From contig JAGDYV010000071.1 in the NCBI GenBank assembly GCA_049116495.1, positions 1 to 23,100 on the forward strand: a stretch of 23,100 nucleotides of DNA. The letters are read 5' to 3'. A program made the translations under genes and the position numbers. The notes under the pieces were generated by a model, which saw only the letters and a list, made by a program, of their open reading frames with translations, made no database searches and was not told the origin of the DNA. Below, one piece after another: positions 1-7,808 of the stretch (position 1 is its first letter; the number at the start of each line of letters is the position of its first letter). This stretch comes from CAJQQK01 sp049116495 (GTDB lineage: Bacteria; Pseudomonadota; Alphaproteobacteria; Rhizobiales; Hyphomicrobiaceae).

Positions 1-226
1 TGCCGTGGTAGCCTTGGATCATAACGCGCCGGTTAAATTTGAAGCCGGCCAAGATCGCCAGCGTGACCTCTTTGTTGAACAAATAGTCTTCATCGATCTC
101 TGGCACGTGCTCGGAGCGCTCAGCATAGGCGAGGGCCTCAAAGTCACTATCAATATCGAAGAGTCCACGGACCTGAACGGTTTTTTCCGGCAGACCTGGA
201 ACACCGGCTTTGCTTTGAGCAGGCAT
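1..226 (-). CDS. cobS: Cobaltochelatase subunit CobS, N-terminal part (runs off the window)
   Basis: CobS is the AAA+ ATPase subunit of the aerobic cobaltochelatase CobNST, which inserts cobalt into hydrogenobyrinic acid a,c-diamide during cobalamin synthesis. Only the first 75 codons are present. The reverse strand reads from ATG at 226 through a short variable leader into the family's conserved opening: a VRGLFDIDSD segment, then HVPEIDEDYLFNKEVTLAILAG, then RRVMIQGYHG. The window ends just where the Walker A loop (GTGKS in relatives) would follow, so the ATPase motifs cannot be checked. The ribosome-binding site is weak. The upstream neighbour on the same strand is a J-domain gene, an arrangement common in Hyphomicrobiales. 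The identification rests on these N-terminal motifs and the context. Confidence 0.88.
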   Translation of the reverse strand, partial: MPAQSKAGVPGLPEKTVQVRGLFDIDSDFEALAYAERSEHVPEIDEDYLFNKEVTLAILAGFKFNRRVMIQGYHG

Positions 227-333
227 AGTTAAAATCCGGGTATCATTATTGTTGTTAGGATGCCGATCAGACCGGCAGCGGCGAGATAGCAACAGTCGCT
301 GTTGCCGATGTAGCGAGCCGAAACCCTCAGTCC

Positions 334-951
334 CTAAACGAGTCCGACCTGCTTTAGATAGTTATACGCCTGAATAATCTCACGCAACTTCTCCTCGGAC
401 CCACGGTCACCACCATTCGCATCTGGATGATGACGCTTCACCAAGGCCTTATATTGCGACTTGATGTCATCCTTTGTCGCAGATTCGGTCAGCTCAAGCG
501 CAACGAACGATTTTTTCTCCATCGGCTTTAAGCGCCGCCGGGGCTTGCGTTTCTCCGCTGCTGCCTGTCTCGCACGCCACGCGTTGAAGTCCTTTGACGA
601 TCCCTTTACGTCTTCGCCGTCCGCTTCCCGACGGGTTTCCGTGCCAGAGGCGTTCTGGCCCAGTTTCCAGGTTGGTCGGTGACCATACGCCGCGCTTCGC
701 TGAAAATTAGCGACATCGGAGTCTGACATACCGTCAAAATAGTTGTACGAGGCGTTGTACTGGCGGACATGGGTCGCACAGAAAACGAAGAACTCACCGT
801 CGTGGCCGCGGCCCTTCGGAGCTTTGTGATGACCCGGTTTGTCGCACCCCTTCCACTGGCAACTCGGCAAGCTTTTTTGCTCGGCCGCTTTGCCGCCCTT
901 GGCGGAGCCTTTGATGCGGATCATATCGAAATATTTTGAATCAGAAGTCAT
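334..951 (-). CDS. J-domain (DnaJ-like) protein
   Basis: This 205-residue protein carries a J domain at its C-terminus, about residues 148-204, with the HPD motif at 175-177 that stimulates DnaK ATPase in the J family. The N-terminal half is not the classical DnaJ G/F or zinc-finger region. It has Cys31, Cys36, Cys58 and His61, which could form a small metal site (inference), followed by a basic linker (residues 128-146). It is therefore a specialised co-chaperone rather than DnaJ itself. It lies 107 bases upstream of cobS on the same strand and is divergent from bolA. The ATG at 951 has no purine-rich ribosome-binding site upstream. ATG at 924 is an alternative start, also without one. The substrate is unknown. 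Confidence 0.85.
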   Translation of the reverse strand: MTSDSKYFDMIRIKGSAKGGKAAEQKSLPSCQWKGCDKPGHHKAPKGRGHDGEFFVFCATHVRQYNASYNYFDGMSDSDVANFQRSAAYGHRPTWKLGQNASGTETRREADGEDVKGSSKDFNAWRARQAAAEKRKPRRRLKPMEKKSFVALELTESATKDDIKSQYKALVKRHHPDANGGDRGSEEKLREIIQAYNYLKQVGLV

Positions 952-961
952 GGCGGCGATA

Positions 962-990
962 CTATGAAGATGTGAGCCCGAAGAAACAAG
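962..990 (-). promoter_or_regulatory. Candidate promoter of the J-domain gene, possibly leaderless
   Basis: On the reverse strand a TTGTTT element is followed after 17 bases by CATAGT, only nine bases before the ATG at 951. If it is used, transcription would begin at or almost at the start codon, in line with the absence of a Shine-Dalgarno sequence. This is a match by eye only. Confidence 0.25.
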
Positions 991-1115
991 TCAGTCGCGA
1001 CAGTTCACACACATTCGTGCTCACGAAGTTAAAGCGGCTGACAGACAGGCGCCGAGCGCTCTAGCATGGCAACGTTGTCAAGTTTCAATTATGCCGCCAC
1101 GAAGGAAAATTTAAG

Positions 1116-1394
1116 GTGTCTCTTGAACAAGAAATACGCACCAAACTCATGGTTTCTCTGGAACCGACACGACTGGATGTCGTCAACGAGAGTGAATTGC
1201 ATGCCGGGCATCGCTCATCGCCTGGAACAGGCGAAAGCCACTTCCGCGTGACCATTGTGTCGCCGCGCTTTGCCGGCCTGTCACGGGTCAACCGTCATCG
1301 CTTGATCAATGAAGCCCTGGCAGAAGAGCTCGCCGGCCGCCTTCACGCGCTCGCAATCCACGCGCACGCGCCCAACGAGACCATCCCAGGCTAA
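1116..1394 (+). CDS. bolA: BolA family protein
   Basis: This 92-residue protein matches the BolA/IbaG family in length and in its core signature: the SPRFAGLSRVNRHRLINEAL segment with the invariant RHR, followed by a helix and an IHAHAP strand (the HAL/HA region of the family). BolA proteins partner monothiol glutaredoxins in [2Fe-2S] trafficking or act as stress-linked regulators in the cytoplasm. The start is GTG at 1116, chosen because AAGGAAAA sits about eight bases upstream; the reading frame has no better ATG. It is divergent from the J-domain gene and is followed after 70 bases by a CNNM/CBS membrane protein on the same strand. The number of BolA paralogues in this genome cannot be judged from the window. 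Confidence 0.88.
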   Translation: MSLEQEIRTKLMVSLEPTRLDVVNESELHAGHRSSPGTGESHFRVTIVSPRFAGLSRVNRHRLINEALAEELAGRLHALAIHAHAPNETIPG

Positions 1395-1464
1395 GTCGTT
1401 GCCGCAAGCGCACTGACCGCATCTTCACACGAACGCTATTCCTCAATCCAAGACATCGGATACC

Positions 1465-2766
1465 ATGTCCATCGATCCCGATTTCGCGCTTATCCTAGCT
1501 GCGATAGCCGTTCTTCTCGCTCTATCTGCTTTTTTCTCCGGTTCAGAAACCGCACTGACCGCCGTCTCACGCGCACGCATGCACGCGCTTGAGCGCGATG
1601 GCAGCAAACGTGCGGGCATCGTCAGCCGCCTGCTGCAGACGCCTGAGCGCATCATCGGCACGGTTCTGCTGGGCAACAATCTGGTCAACATTCTCGCCTC
1701 AGCACTGATGACCAGCATCATGATCCAGACCTTCGGCGAGGCTGGCGTGCTCTACGCGACAATTATTCTGACGGTTTTTGTCGTCATCTTCTGCGAGGTT
1801 TTGCCCAAGACCTACGCCATCGCCTACTCCGATCGCTTCGCCCTGGTGGTGGCGCCGATCATGAGCAGCCTGATCTGGATCCTGCGACCGCTCACGCGCG
1901 TCATCGAATGGATCGTCGCCCAGATGATGCGCCTGACGCCGGCGCGGGATGACGATGAAGCCAACATTCTCGCGCATCATGAGTTGCGCGGCACGATCGA
2001 GCTATCGAGCCGCGAGGGTGTCGTCGATCACAGCGATGCCAAACGCCTGGGCGGCGTGCTCGACCTGCGCGACCTCGAACTCGACGACCTCATGCAGCAT
2101 CGCACCGAGATGGACACGATCAACGGCAGCGATGCGCCGGAAAAGATTGTTGCAGACGTCTTGCGCAGCCCGCATACGCGGCTGCCGGTATGGCGCGATG
2201 AGCCAGACAATATCGTTGGCATCCTCAACTCAAAAGACCTGCTCGCAGCATTGGGCCGTAACGGTTGGGATGTCGCCAAACTTGATGTTGACGCGATCGC
2301 GACGGAGCCCTGGTTCGTGCCCGACACGACCAGCGTACCGAACCAGCTTAGCGCGTTCCTTCACCGCAAGATGCAGCTTGCGATGGTCGTTGATGAGTAC
2401 GGCGAAGTCCAGGGTTTGGTCACCCTCGAAGACATCCTCGAAGAAATCGTCGGCGAGATCATCGATGAACACGATGTCGGCGAGGAGGTCATCCGGCGTC
2501 AACCGGATGGCGCGATCAACGTTGACGGCAGCGTTTCCATCCGCGACATCAATCGCGATATGGACTGGAACCTGCCCGATGCCGAAGCCGTCACGATCGC
2601 GGGATTGGTGATCCACGAAGCTCAGACAATCCCGGAGCCGGGGCAGACGTTTACGTTCCACGGCTATCGCTTCGAGATCCTGCGACGCAACAAGAACCGC
2701 ATCACCGCGATCCGCCTGCGTCGTCTCGCTTTGCCAGATGATATCGGGGAGAGGCCGGCGAACTAA
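1465..2766 (+). CDS. HlyC/CorC family CNNM-CBS membrane protein
   Basis: This 433-residue protein has the standard CNNM/CorC layout. An N-terminal DUF21 (CNNM) membrane domain spans about residues 5-160, with SGSETALTAVSRARMHALE at 25-43, LLGNN at 68-72 and the CEVLPK motif at 110-115. A CBS pair follows at about 200-330, its second half ending in the typical VVDEYGEVQGLVTLEDILEE. A C-terminal CorC_HlyC domain lies at about 340-420. Relatives are Mg2+ (or Co2+) transport or efflux proteins of the inner membrane, regulated by nucleotides bound at the CBS pair. The old 'haemolysin' label comes from TlyC and is probably misleading. Start ATG 1465 gives a full-length N-terminal membrane helix. 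The transported ion cannot be told from sequence. Confidence 0.9.
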   Translation: MSIDPDFALILAAIAVLLALSAFFSGSETALTAVSRARMHALERDGSKRAGIVSRLLQTPERIIGTVLLGNNLVNILASALMTSIMIQTFGEAGVLYATIILTVFVVIFCEVLPKTYAIAYSDRFALVVAPIMSSLIWILRPLTRVIEWIVAQMMRLTPARDDDEANILAHHELRGTIELSSREGVVDHSDAKRLGGVLDLRDLELDDLMQHRTEMDTINGSDAPEKIVADVLRSPHTRLPVWRDEPDNIVGILNSKDLLAALGRNGWDVAKLDVDAIATEPWFVPDTTSVPNQLSAFLHRKMQLAMVVDEYGEVQGLVTLEDILEEIVGEIIDEHDVGEEVIRRQPDGAINVDGSVSIRDINRDMDWNLPDAEAVTIAGLVIHEAQTIPEPGQTFTFHGYRFEILRRNKNRITAIRLRRLALPDDIGERPAN

Positions 2767-2865
2767 CGTACTTCGGGAGATGTGCGTCCGTTCAAGCTGC
2801 CGTTGCTCACGGCCACTGCGTCGCCTTGGCCGGAGCGTCGGCCCGGGATGTGTTAACTGGAATCA

Positions 2866-2885
2866 AGTGTTCGATCCAGAACACT
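2866..2885. other. Short inverted repeat between convergent genes
   Basis: A perfect 7-bp stem (AGTGTTC / GAACACT) with a six-base loop overlaps the stop codon of the minus-strand DUF6481-like gene and lies 100 bases past the plus-strand CNNM/CBS gene. It is AT-balanced and lacks a T-run on either side, so a terminator role is only a guess. Confidence 0.25.
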
Positions 2886-3255
2886 AGGCTCTCGCTTTGG
2901 ATTTGCGCTTCTTGCGGGCGGCATAGCGGGCATCGCGTGCCGCCTTCTGCTCAGCCAACAAGGCGACCTGGCGGTCGGCTTCTTCGCGGGCCAGCCTGGC
3001 TGCTTCTTCAGCTTCGGCAATTTTTTCAGCAGCTTCCCGTTCGAGCCGCTCGCGCTCAGCCTGCGCCCTGGCCGCTTCACGCTCTTCTTTGGCGATCCGT
3101 CGCCGTTCGGCGGCGGCAGCACGCTCGGCTTTGCGCGCAAGAACCTCGGGATCGTCCGGCTTTGGCATCTTGCTTAGTCGATCCAGCAATGCCTGCCTTG
3201 CCTGCATCTTGTTTTCCAGCCGATCGTTCAGGCTGTTGCCTTTGACATCTCTCAT
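2884..3255 (-). CDS. DUF6481-like charged coiled-coil protein
   Basis: A 123-residue protein made almost entirely of Ala, Arg, Glu and Lys. After an N-terminal MRDVKGNSLNDRLENK segment and a PDDPEVLARKAER motif, it is one long predicted helix or coiled coil. It ends in VALLAEQKAARDARYAARK, which I recognise from the alphaproteobacterial DUF6481 family. No catalytic motif, signal peptide or membrane segment is visible, and the function of the family is unknown. The start was set at ATG 3255 because GGA precedes it by about five bases and because the family begins with this G-N-S-hydrophobic-D-RL block; the frame stays open another 23 codons upstream. It is convergent with the CNNM/CBS gene and lies 592 bases downstream of the aroB stop with no visible operon link. 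Confidence 0.75.
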   Translation of the reverse strand: MRDVKGNSLNDRLENKMQARQALLDRLSKMPKPDDPEVLARKAERAAAAERRRIAKEEREAARAQAERERLEREAAEKIAEAEEAARLAREEADRQVALLAEQKAARDARYAARKKRKSKARA

Positions 3256-3477
3256 ATTATTCCGTTGTCGTAGTGTGTGATTGACGGCCCCGAGCGCGAT
3301 CGCCAAAACGTGCCGATCGGGCAATATATCGAGAGCCTGCGTTGAAGACTCTTAAATCGCATGACCAATCGGATCAGTCCAGCATCAAGCGCACAAAAAA
3401 GCGGATAGCATCACCTATTTGGGGTCACTCCCGGGAATTGCAAGACCTGCACGCATTTGACCGCGCGGTGGGCCCCG

Positions 3478-4617
3478 TCAAGCTGGTGCCAGCTGCGTGC
3501 CAAGGAAATTTCGGACCTGCTCGGCCGAAACGTCGCGCGTCACGAATGCCTCACCGATGTTGCGTGCAAGGATGAACGTCAACTGACCATCCAGAACCTT
3601 TTTATCCTGGCCCATGAGTTCAACGAGGTGATCGGCGGCCGGCAGCTCATTGCCGGGAATATCCGTTAACTCTGTCGGTAAACCGACCGACTTGATATGT
3701 GCTGCGATGCGCGCAGCGGTCTGTGGCGGACACAGTTCGAGCGCCTCCGAGAGCCGGAACGCCAGGCACATGCCGATCGCAACGCCCTCGCCATGCAGCA
3801 ACCGGTCGGAGTACCCCGTCCATGCTTCGAGCGCATGCCCGAACGTGTGGCCAAGGTTGAGCAGGGCACGATCACCGGTTTCGGTTTCATCGCGCGCAAC
3901 GATTTCAGCTTTCATCTCGACGCTGCGGGTTACGGCACGCTGCAAGGCTGCCGGATCACGCGCTGCAACGGACTTGGCGTTGTCTTCGAGCCAGCTGTAG
4001 AAGGTCCGGTCGCCGAGCAGGCCGTACTTGACGACTTCACCGTAGCCGGCCCGCATCTGCCGATCGGGCAGTGTGGCAAGCACGCCGGTATCCGCGAGCA
4101 CCAGGCCGGGCTGATGGAATGCACCGATCAGGTTCTTGCCCTGAGGGGTATTTATTCCGGTCTTGCCACCGACAGAAGAATCGACCTGCGCGAGCAGGCT
4201 GGTCGGGATTTGCAGGAATCGTACGCCGCGGCGCAGCACGGCCGCCGCGAAACCGCCGAGATCACCGATCACGCCGCCACCCAGTGCAATAACAACGTCG
4301 CGACGCTCGGTGCCAGCCGTGAGCAAGGCTTCGCTCAGATGCTGCAGTTGTTCGAAACACTTTGTCTTCTCACCCGCCGGCAACACCACGGACGTACGCC
4401 ATTGCCCGGCCTGCCTGAGCGGTGCTTCGATCGTCGCCAGGTTGTCGGCTGCAACGTTTTCGTCCGTCACAATCGCGTATTTGGCAGCACCAAACGCAGC
4501 CGTGGCATACTTCAGGGCATCATCGATCAACCCTTCACCGATCAGCACATCATAACTGCGTGCGCCGAGTTCAACGCGCACCGTCTCGTGTTGATGGCTC
4601 TGTTCGGAGGTGCCCAT
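3478..4617 (-). CDS. aroB: 3-dehydroquinate synthase
   Basis: AroB converts DAHP to 3-dehydroquinate (NAD+- and Zn2+- or Co2+-dependent), the second step of the shikimate pathway. The protein is 379 residues, normal for the family. Visible motifs are the NAD-binding GGGVIGDLGGF (113-123), QIPTSLLAQVDSSVGGKTG, and the metal ligands in GYGEVVKYG (Glu194), LGHTFGHALE (His257) and HGEG (His275). I chose ATG 4617, which leads straight into the conserved VRVELGARSYDVLIG. A TTG at 4665, overlapping the aroK stop as TTGA, would add 16 residues with no family support but would couple the two genes. The added stretch contains an exact 12-bp tandem duplication. The gene follows aroK directly, so the pair is almost certainly one transcript. 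Confidence 0.95.
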   Translation of the reverse strand: MGTSEQSHQHETVRVELGARSYDVLIGEGLIDDALKYATAAFGAAKYAIVTDENVAADNLATIEAPLRQAGQWRTSVVLPAGEKTKCFEQLQHLSEALLTAGTERRDVVIALGGGVIGDLGGFAAAVLRRGVRFLQIPTSLLAQVDSSVGGKTGINTPQGKNLIGAFHQPGLVLADTGVLATLPDRQMRAGYGEVVKYGLLGDRTFYSWLEDNAKSVAARDPAALQRAVTRSVEMKAEIVARDETETGDRALLNLGHTFGHALEAWTGYSDRLLHGEGVAIGMCLAFRLSEALELCPPQTAARIAAHIKSVGLPTELTDIPGNELPAADHLVELMGQDKKVLDGQLTFILARNIGEAFVTRDVSAEQVRNFLGTQLAPA

Positions 4618-4624
4618 AGGTGGT

Positions 4625-4648
4625 CCCAATTTGTTGCCCAATTTGTTG
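4625..4648. repeat. Exact 12-bp tandem duplication at the aroK-aroB junction
   Basis: CCCAATTTGTTG occurs twice in direct succession (4625-4636 and 4637-4648), between the aroK stop and the preferred aroB start. It produces the repeated NKLG NKLG in the longer aroB reading. Confidence 0.9.
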
Positions 4649-4661
4649 TATGAACCCGTAC

Positions 4662-5255
4662 TCAAGTCCCGGCCAGCGGCCCATTCTTCAGCGCGGCAAC
4701 AATTTCGTTGACGACGACGTCATGCGTGACATCACGGCTCTCGACCGTGAGATCCGCCTTGGCATAAATCGGATAACGTACATCCATCAACTGGCGCATC
4801 GTCGCTTCGGGATCAGCACTCTTGAGCATCGGCCGGTCATCACGCCGCATCACCCGCCGCATCAGGACGTCGAGTTCAGCCCGTAACCACACAGCAATGC
4901 CAGCCTCACCGATTGCCTCCCGCGTATCGGTTCGCATGTAGGCGCCGCCGCCGGTTGCCAGGACCTGCGGCCCACCACGCAGCAGCCGTGCGATAACAAG
5001 GTGCTCGCGGTCGCGAAAATGCTCCTCGCCATAGTCGGTGAAAATTTCCGGAATGGTCTTGCCGGCCGCCTGCTCTATTTCGGTGTCCGCATCGACGAAA
5101 GGCAGACCGAGTTTGACCGCCAAACGCCGCCCGACGGACGATTTTCCGCAGCCCATGAGGCCAACGAGCACAATCGATCGGTCGCCGAGCCGGTCGGCCA
5201 GTTTGGCTGCCATATGCTGCGCCTCCGCGTTTCGCTTCATGCCCGATCCGGCCAT
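4662..5255 (-). CDS. aroK: Shikimate kinase
   Basis: AroK phosphorylates shikimate to shikimate 3-phosphate with ATP. The 197-residue protein has a Walker A loop GLMGCGKSS (32-40), the shikimate-binding DAD (Asp55, Asp57), Arg81 in the FRDRE segment, the GGGAYM loop (102-107) and the lid RRDDRPML. The approximately 25-residue N-terminal extension before the core is usual in alphaproteobacterial forms. Start ATG 5255 is supported by AGGGA four to five bases upstream. The stop overlaps or abuts aroB, so the two pathway genes are co-transcribed with aroK first. The divergent neighbour is a membrane miniprotein gene. All catalytic residues expected at these positions are present. Confidence 0.95.
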   Translation of the reverse strand: MAGSGMKRNAEAQHMAAKLADRLGDRSIVLVGLMGCGKSSVGRRLAVKLGLPFVDADTEIEQAAGKTIPEIFTDYGEEHFRDREHLVIARLLRGGPQVLATGGGAYMRTDTREAIGEAGIAVWLRAELDVLMRRVMRRDDRPMLKSADPEATMRQLMDVRYPIYAKADLTVESRDVTHDVVVNEIVAALKNGPLAGT

Positions 5256-5454
5256 AGTTCCCTAAAGAGTCAATTTTCCAGCTGATGGATCATCTATCCT
5301 CAACTGCTCAGCCCGCTACTATTATCCGACCGCGAACGCTTTTGCACCCGGACAATCACGCCGTCCGTCAAGACAACGAAACAACATCAGCAATGTGCCC
5401 TTGTAGCGCAGAATCGGTCATACTCGCGCCACGCTGTAGCCAGATACCAAGATG

Positions 5455-5476
5455 CTGACCGGGCATACCTGGTCAG
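5455..5476 (+). promoter_or_regulatory. Stable hairpin upstream of the miniprotein gene
   Basis: CTGACCGGG pairs with CCTGGTCAG (nine pairs, including one G-U) around a CATA loop, followed by GTCTTTCTT. It lies 32 bases before the ATG at 5509, in the divergent aroK/miniprotein spacer. It could be a 5'-leader structure or a weak intrinsic terminator; the T-run is interrupted. A smaller hairpin (AGAGA / TCTCT, 5494-5508) abuts the start codon and could mask the purine-rich ribosome-binding region. Confidence 0.4.
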
Positions 5477-5508
5477 GTCTTTCTTGAGAGCCGAGAGACG
5501 AAATCTCT

Positions 5509-5652
5509 ATGCCCAGCCTGTTTCGCTTCCTCTTCGTGGTCTCACTATTGTTCGCCGTCTCGTACGGCAGCTTGTATGTACTTGCGGTCTATTTCGAGCC
5601 TGAACAAAGCGAAGTACAAAAACCGCTGCCAAACGTCAAAATCCGAAGGTAG
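5509..5652 (+). CDS. 47-residue membrane miniprotein near aroK
   Basis: ATG at 5509 opens a 47-residue frame: MPSLFRFLF, then one hydrophobic helix (about residues 5-27, VVSLLFAVSYGSLYVLAVYF), then an acidic/basic tail, FEPEQSEVQKPLPNVKIRR. The pattern is a short basic N-terminus, one membrane span and a tail with E-P-x-Q-x-E-hydrophobic followed by a hydrophobic-P segment. It resembles the small conserved ORF found near aroK/xerD in Hyphomicrobiales, which databases often mislabel as 'histidine kinase'; no kinase motif is present. Its stop is four bases before the GTG of the next gene, indicating translational coupling. Function is unknown. The orientation of the tail (periplasmic by the positive-inside rule, since the N-terminus is basic) is inference. 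Confidence 0.72.
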   Translation: MPSLFRFLFVVSLLFAVSYGSLYVLAVYFEPEQSEVQKPLPNVKIRR

Positions 5653-5656
5653 TCGG

Positions 5657-7609
5657 GTGATCAGAATGCGTATGCTGGCGACAGCCGGATGGCTTCGTGG
5701 GTCGATTACAGCAGTCGCTGCAAGCCTGTTGGGATCAACCTATCCACACACTGTGATGGCCGATGACGGCTGGAACCCGTTCGCCGATAAAGACCGCGCT
5801 GCGGCTCGTAAGTCCCGAAAAGCGCGTCGCAGCGCACCTGCGCAGAACCCCGACCGCCGGCCATATCTGGCACCGATCAAAGAATTCGACGGCCGTACAT
5901 CGCCACCACAGCCTTATCCAGCGCCGCCGCCAAGTTACGGCGCTGGCACAGGTTACCAACCGCCAGGTGTCGCCGGCAATGGCACACCAGGCTCGGCGCC
6001 GTATGGCGCGCCGGGGACATACGTGCCGGCGCCCGTCACCGGTTCGTCTGGTTTCGCGGCGAACGCGCCGGGCGTCCAGCGCGGCGAGCTTGCCCCTGTT
6101 ATCTCATCGGGAGGTGGCGCTCTGCCGGATGGCGCCTGGCAAGGCCTGGACGCGTCAAGCGCTGAGCAACTGCTTGGCCCGGTTCTTCTGCCACCGACGT
6201 CGTCGGCACTGAACGACCTTTGGCGACGCATCATGTCGGGCACGGTACCGGATCCACGTCTCGAAGCGGTTCGCCGTGCAGCTCTCCTGAAGGCCGGTGA
6301 TTTCGAACAAGCACCGCGAACGCAGGGCGCAACGCCAAGCGGCCCGGCCAAAAACCTGGCGAAGGATGTTACGGAAGCCAAGTTCGACCTGGCAACCGGC
6401 GATACCGATCAAGGATGTCGGCGCATCAAAGGCGCGGTCGCAACACCAGCGAAACTGCCAAAACGCCTGCGCGGTGAAGCGATCGTGCTTGCCGGCTATT
6501 GCGCGATCATCGCTGGCAACCCCAAGGCTGGCAGTCTCGCCGCTGAGCTGGCGCGCGATTCCGGCTATAATCAGCCCTTCGTATTAGGCCTGCTCGAAGC
6601 CATCGCGAGCGGCGGCAATGTCCGTGCGCCGCTGCCGCAAAGGGTATCGCTGATCGACGGCTTGCTTGTCCGACAGCTGAAATCACCCGATCCGGCGATG
6701 ATCGATGGCATGCTGCAGCGCGCCGACGCAGCCTTCCTGCAATTGCTGGCCAAGGACAGTGATGCGTCGCCCGGATTGCGCCTCAAGACCGCCGAGCGCG
6801 CCGCTGCGATCAACGTGATCACACCGGTGGTCCTGGCCGAAGCCTATCGGGCAGCCGGCGATGTCGCGGATGCTGCAACGGGCGCAACAATAGATCGGGC
6901 GCGCCATTTCCAGAATGCCGAGCGGAACCAGGCCCAGTTTGCCAAGACCCGGGCCATTCGCGCGCTCCTCGACAGCGCCCGGCGGGATGGTCTCTACGAA
7001 GCTGTGGCCAGTGCCGTTGCGCCAATCGTGCGCGAGATGCGCCCGGCACAGGAAATCTCGTGGTTCGCCGAAACGGCGATAGAAACGCTTGCCGCCGGCG
7101 CAGACTATCAGTCCGCACGGCAATGGGTGCAGGCCAGCGGTCTCAGGGGGCCGAACGGTGCACTCGAACACTGGTTGATACTGCTCGATATCGCCGATCC
7201 GGAAGTCGGTCGGCAAAACCGTGGCCGCAGTATCAATGTTCTGGAAAACCTAGCCCGGCAGGGGCGTCTGTCTCAGATCATGCTGCATCGCCTTGCGACC
7301 GTGCTCGATGCGCTCGATTACAACATCCCGGTCCCGCTCTGGAATATGGCGAGCCGCACCGAGCAGCCGCAGACCGGCCATCTGCCAGAGACCGGCATGC
7401 TGTCGGCGATGAAAAAAGCGTCAGAGGCGCGCCAGATCGCGGCAACGACGCTCTATGCGCTGCGCACGATCGCACCGGAGGGTACGACAAAGACCCACCT
7501 GCTCGGCCTCGGCGAGACGATCCGGGCGCTGAAGCGGGCCGGACTGGAAAAGGATGCGCGCCGGCTCGGCTTTGAGGTGCTGTTTGGCGAATGGCCACGA
7601 GCTGGGTGA
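5657..7609 (+). CDS. Exported proline-rich/helical protein of unknown function
   Basis: A 650-residue protein beginning with a Sec-type signal peptide: basic MIRMRM, a hydrophobic stretch, and a likely cleavage at VMA|DDGW near residue 35. Residues about 60-145 are rich in Pro, Gly, Tyr and Ala (PPQPYPAPPPSYGAGTGYQ and similar), a flexible segment. The rest is predicted to be alpha-helical, with Ala-rich helix pairs of a TPR-like character but no clean TPR consensus. I do not recognise the family beyond its position beside aroK. GTG 5657 was chosen because GAAGG lies seven bases upstream and it sits four bases after the miniprotein stop; ATG 5666 is possible. It is probably a periplasmic or envelope scaffold (inference). 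Confidence 0.8.
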   Translation: MIRMRMLATAGWLRGSITAVAASLLGSTYPHTVMADDGWNPFADKDRAAARKSRKARRSAPAQNPDRRPYLAPIKEFDGRTSPPQPYPAPPPSYGAGTGYQPPGVAGNGTPGSAPYGAPGTYVPAPVTGSSGFAANAPGVQRGELAPVISSGGGALPDGAWQGLDASSAEQLLGPVLLPPTSSALNDLWRRIMSGTVPDPRLEAVRRAALLKAGDFEQAPRTQGATPSGPAKNLAKDVTEAKFDLATGDTDQGCRRIKGAVATPAKLPKRLRGEAIVLAGYCAIIAGNPKAGSLAAELARDSGYNQPFVLGLLEAIASGGNVRAPLPQRVSLIDGLLVRQLKSPDPAMIDGMLQRADAAFLQLLAKDSDASPGLRLKTAERAAAINVITPVVLAEAYRAAGDVADAATGATIDRARHFQNAERNQAQFAKTRAIRALLDSARRDGLYEAVASAVAPIVREMRPAQEISWFAETAIETLAAGADYQSARQWVQASGLRGPNGALEHWLILLDIADPEVGRQNRGRSINVLENLARQGRLSQIMLHRLATVLDALDYNIPVPLWNMASRTEQPQTGHLPETGMLSAMKKASEARQIAATTLYALRTIAPEGTTKTHLLGLGETIRALKRAGLEKDARRLGFEVLFGEWPRAG

Positions 7610-7676
7610 AGCGGGTTGGCCCGAGATTGTTAGATGCCTTGAGGTTTTTCGATTGCGTGGGTTCGCGCGGCTGGTG

Positions 7677-7732
7677 ATGTGTGAACCATCGGCAACATTC
7701 AGGGGACATGCCTCGCGCGGCGATTCACACAT
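7677..7732. repeat. 9-bp inverted repeat in an intergenic region
   Basis: ATGTGTGAA (7677-7685) is matched by TTCACACAT (7724-7732), separated by 38 bases. It lies between the 3' ends of two convergent genes. It may be chance, a long-loop transcript-end structure or a protein site. The rest of 7610-7808 shows nothing recognisable. Confidence 0.4.
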
Positions 7733-7808
7733 TTGATATCGTTGAGTCACGGCATCGACCAGGCGCGATTGCAGTAACTGCCCGCACGACATTTCCCCGT
7801 GGACACAA

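Noticed and set aside
3697..4653. 318-codon plus-strand open frame opposite aroB
   Set aside because: Antisense to a complete aroB with all catalytic residues; no start signal and no family resemblance.
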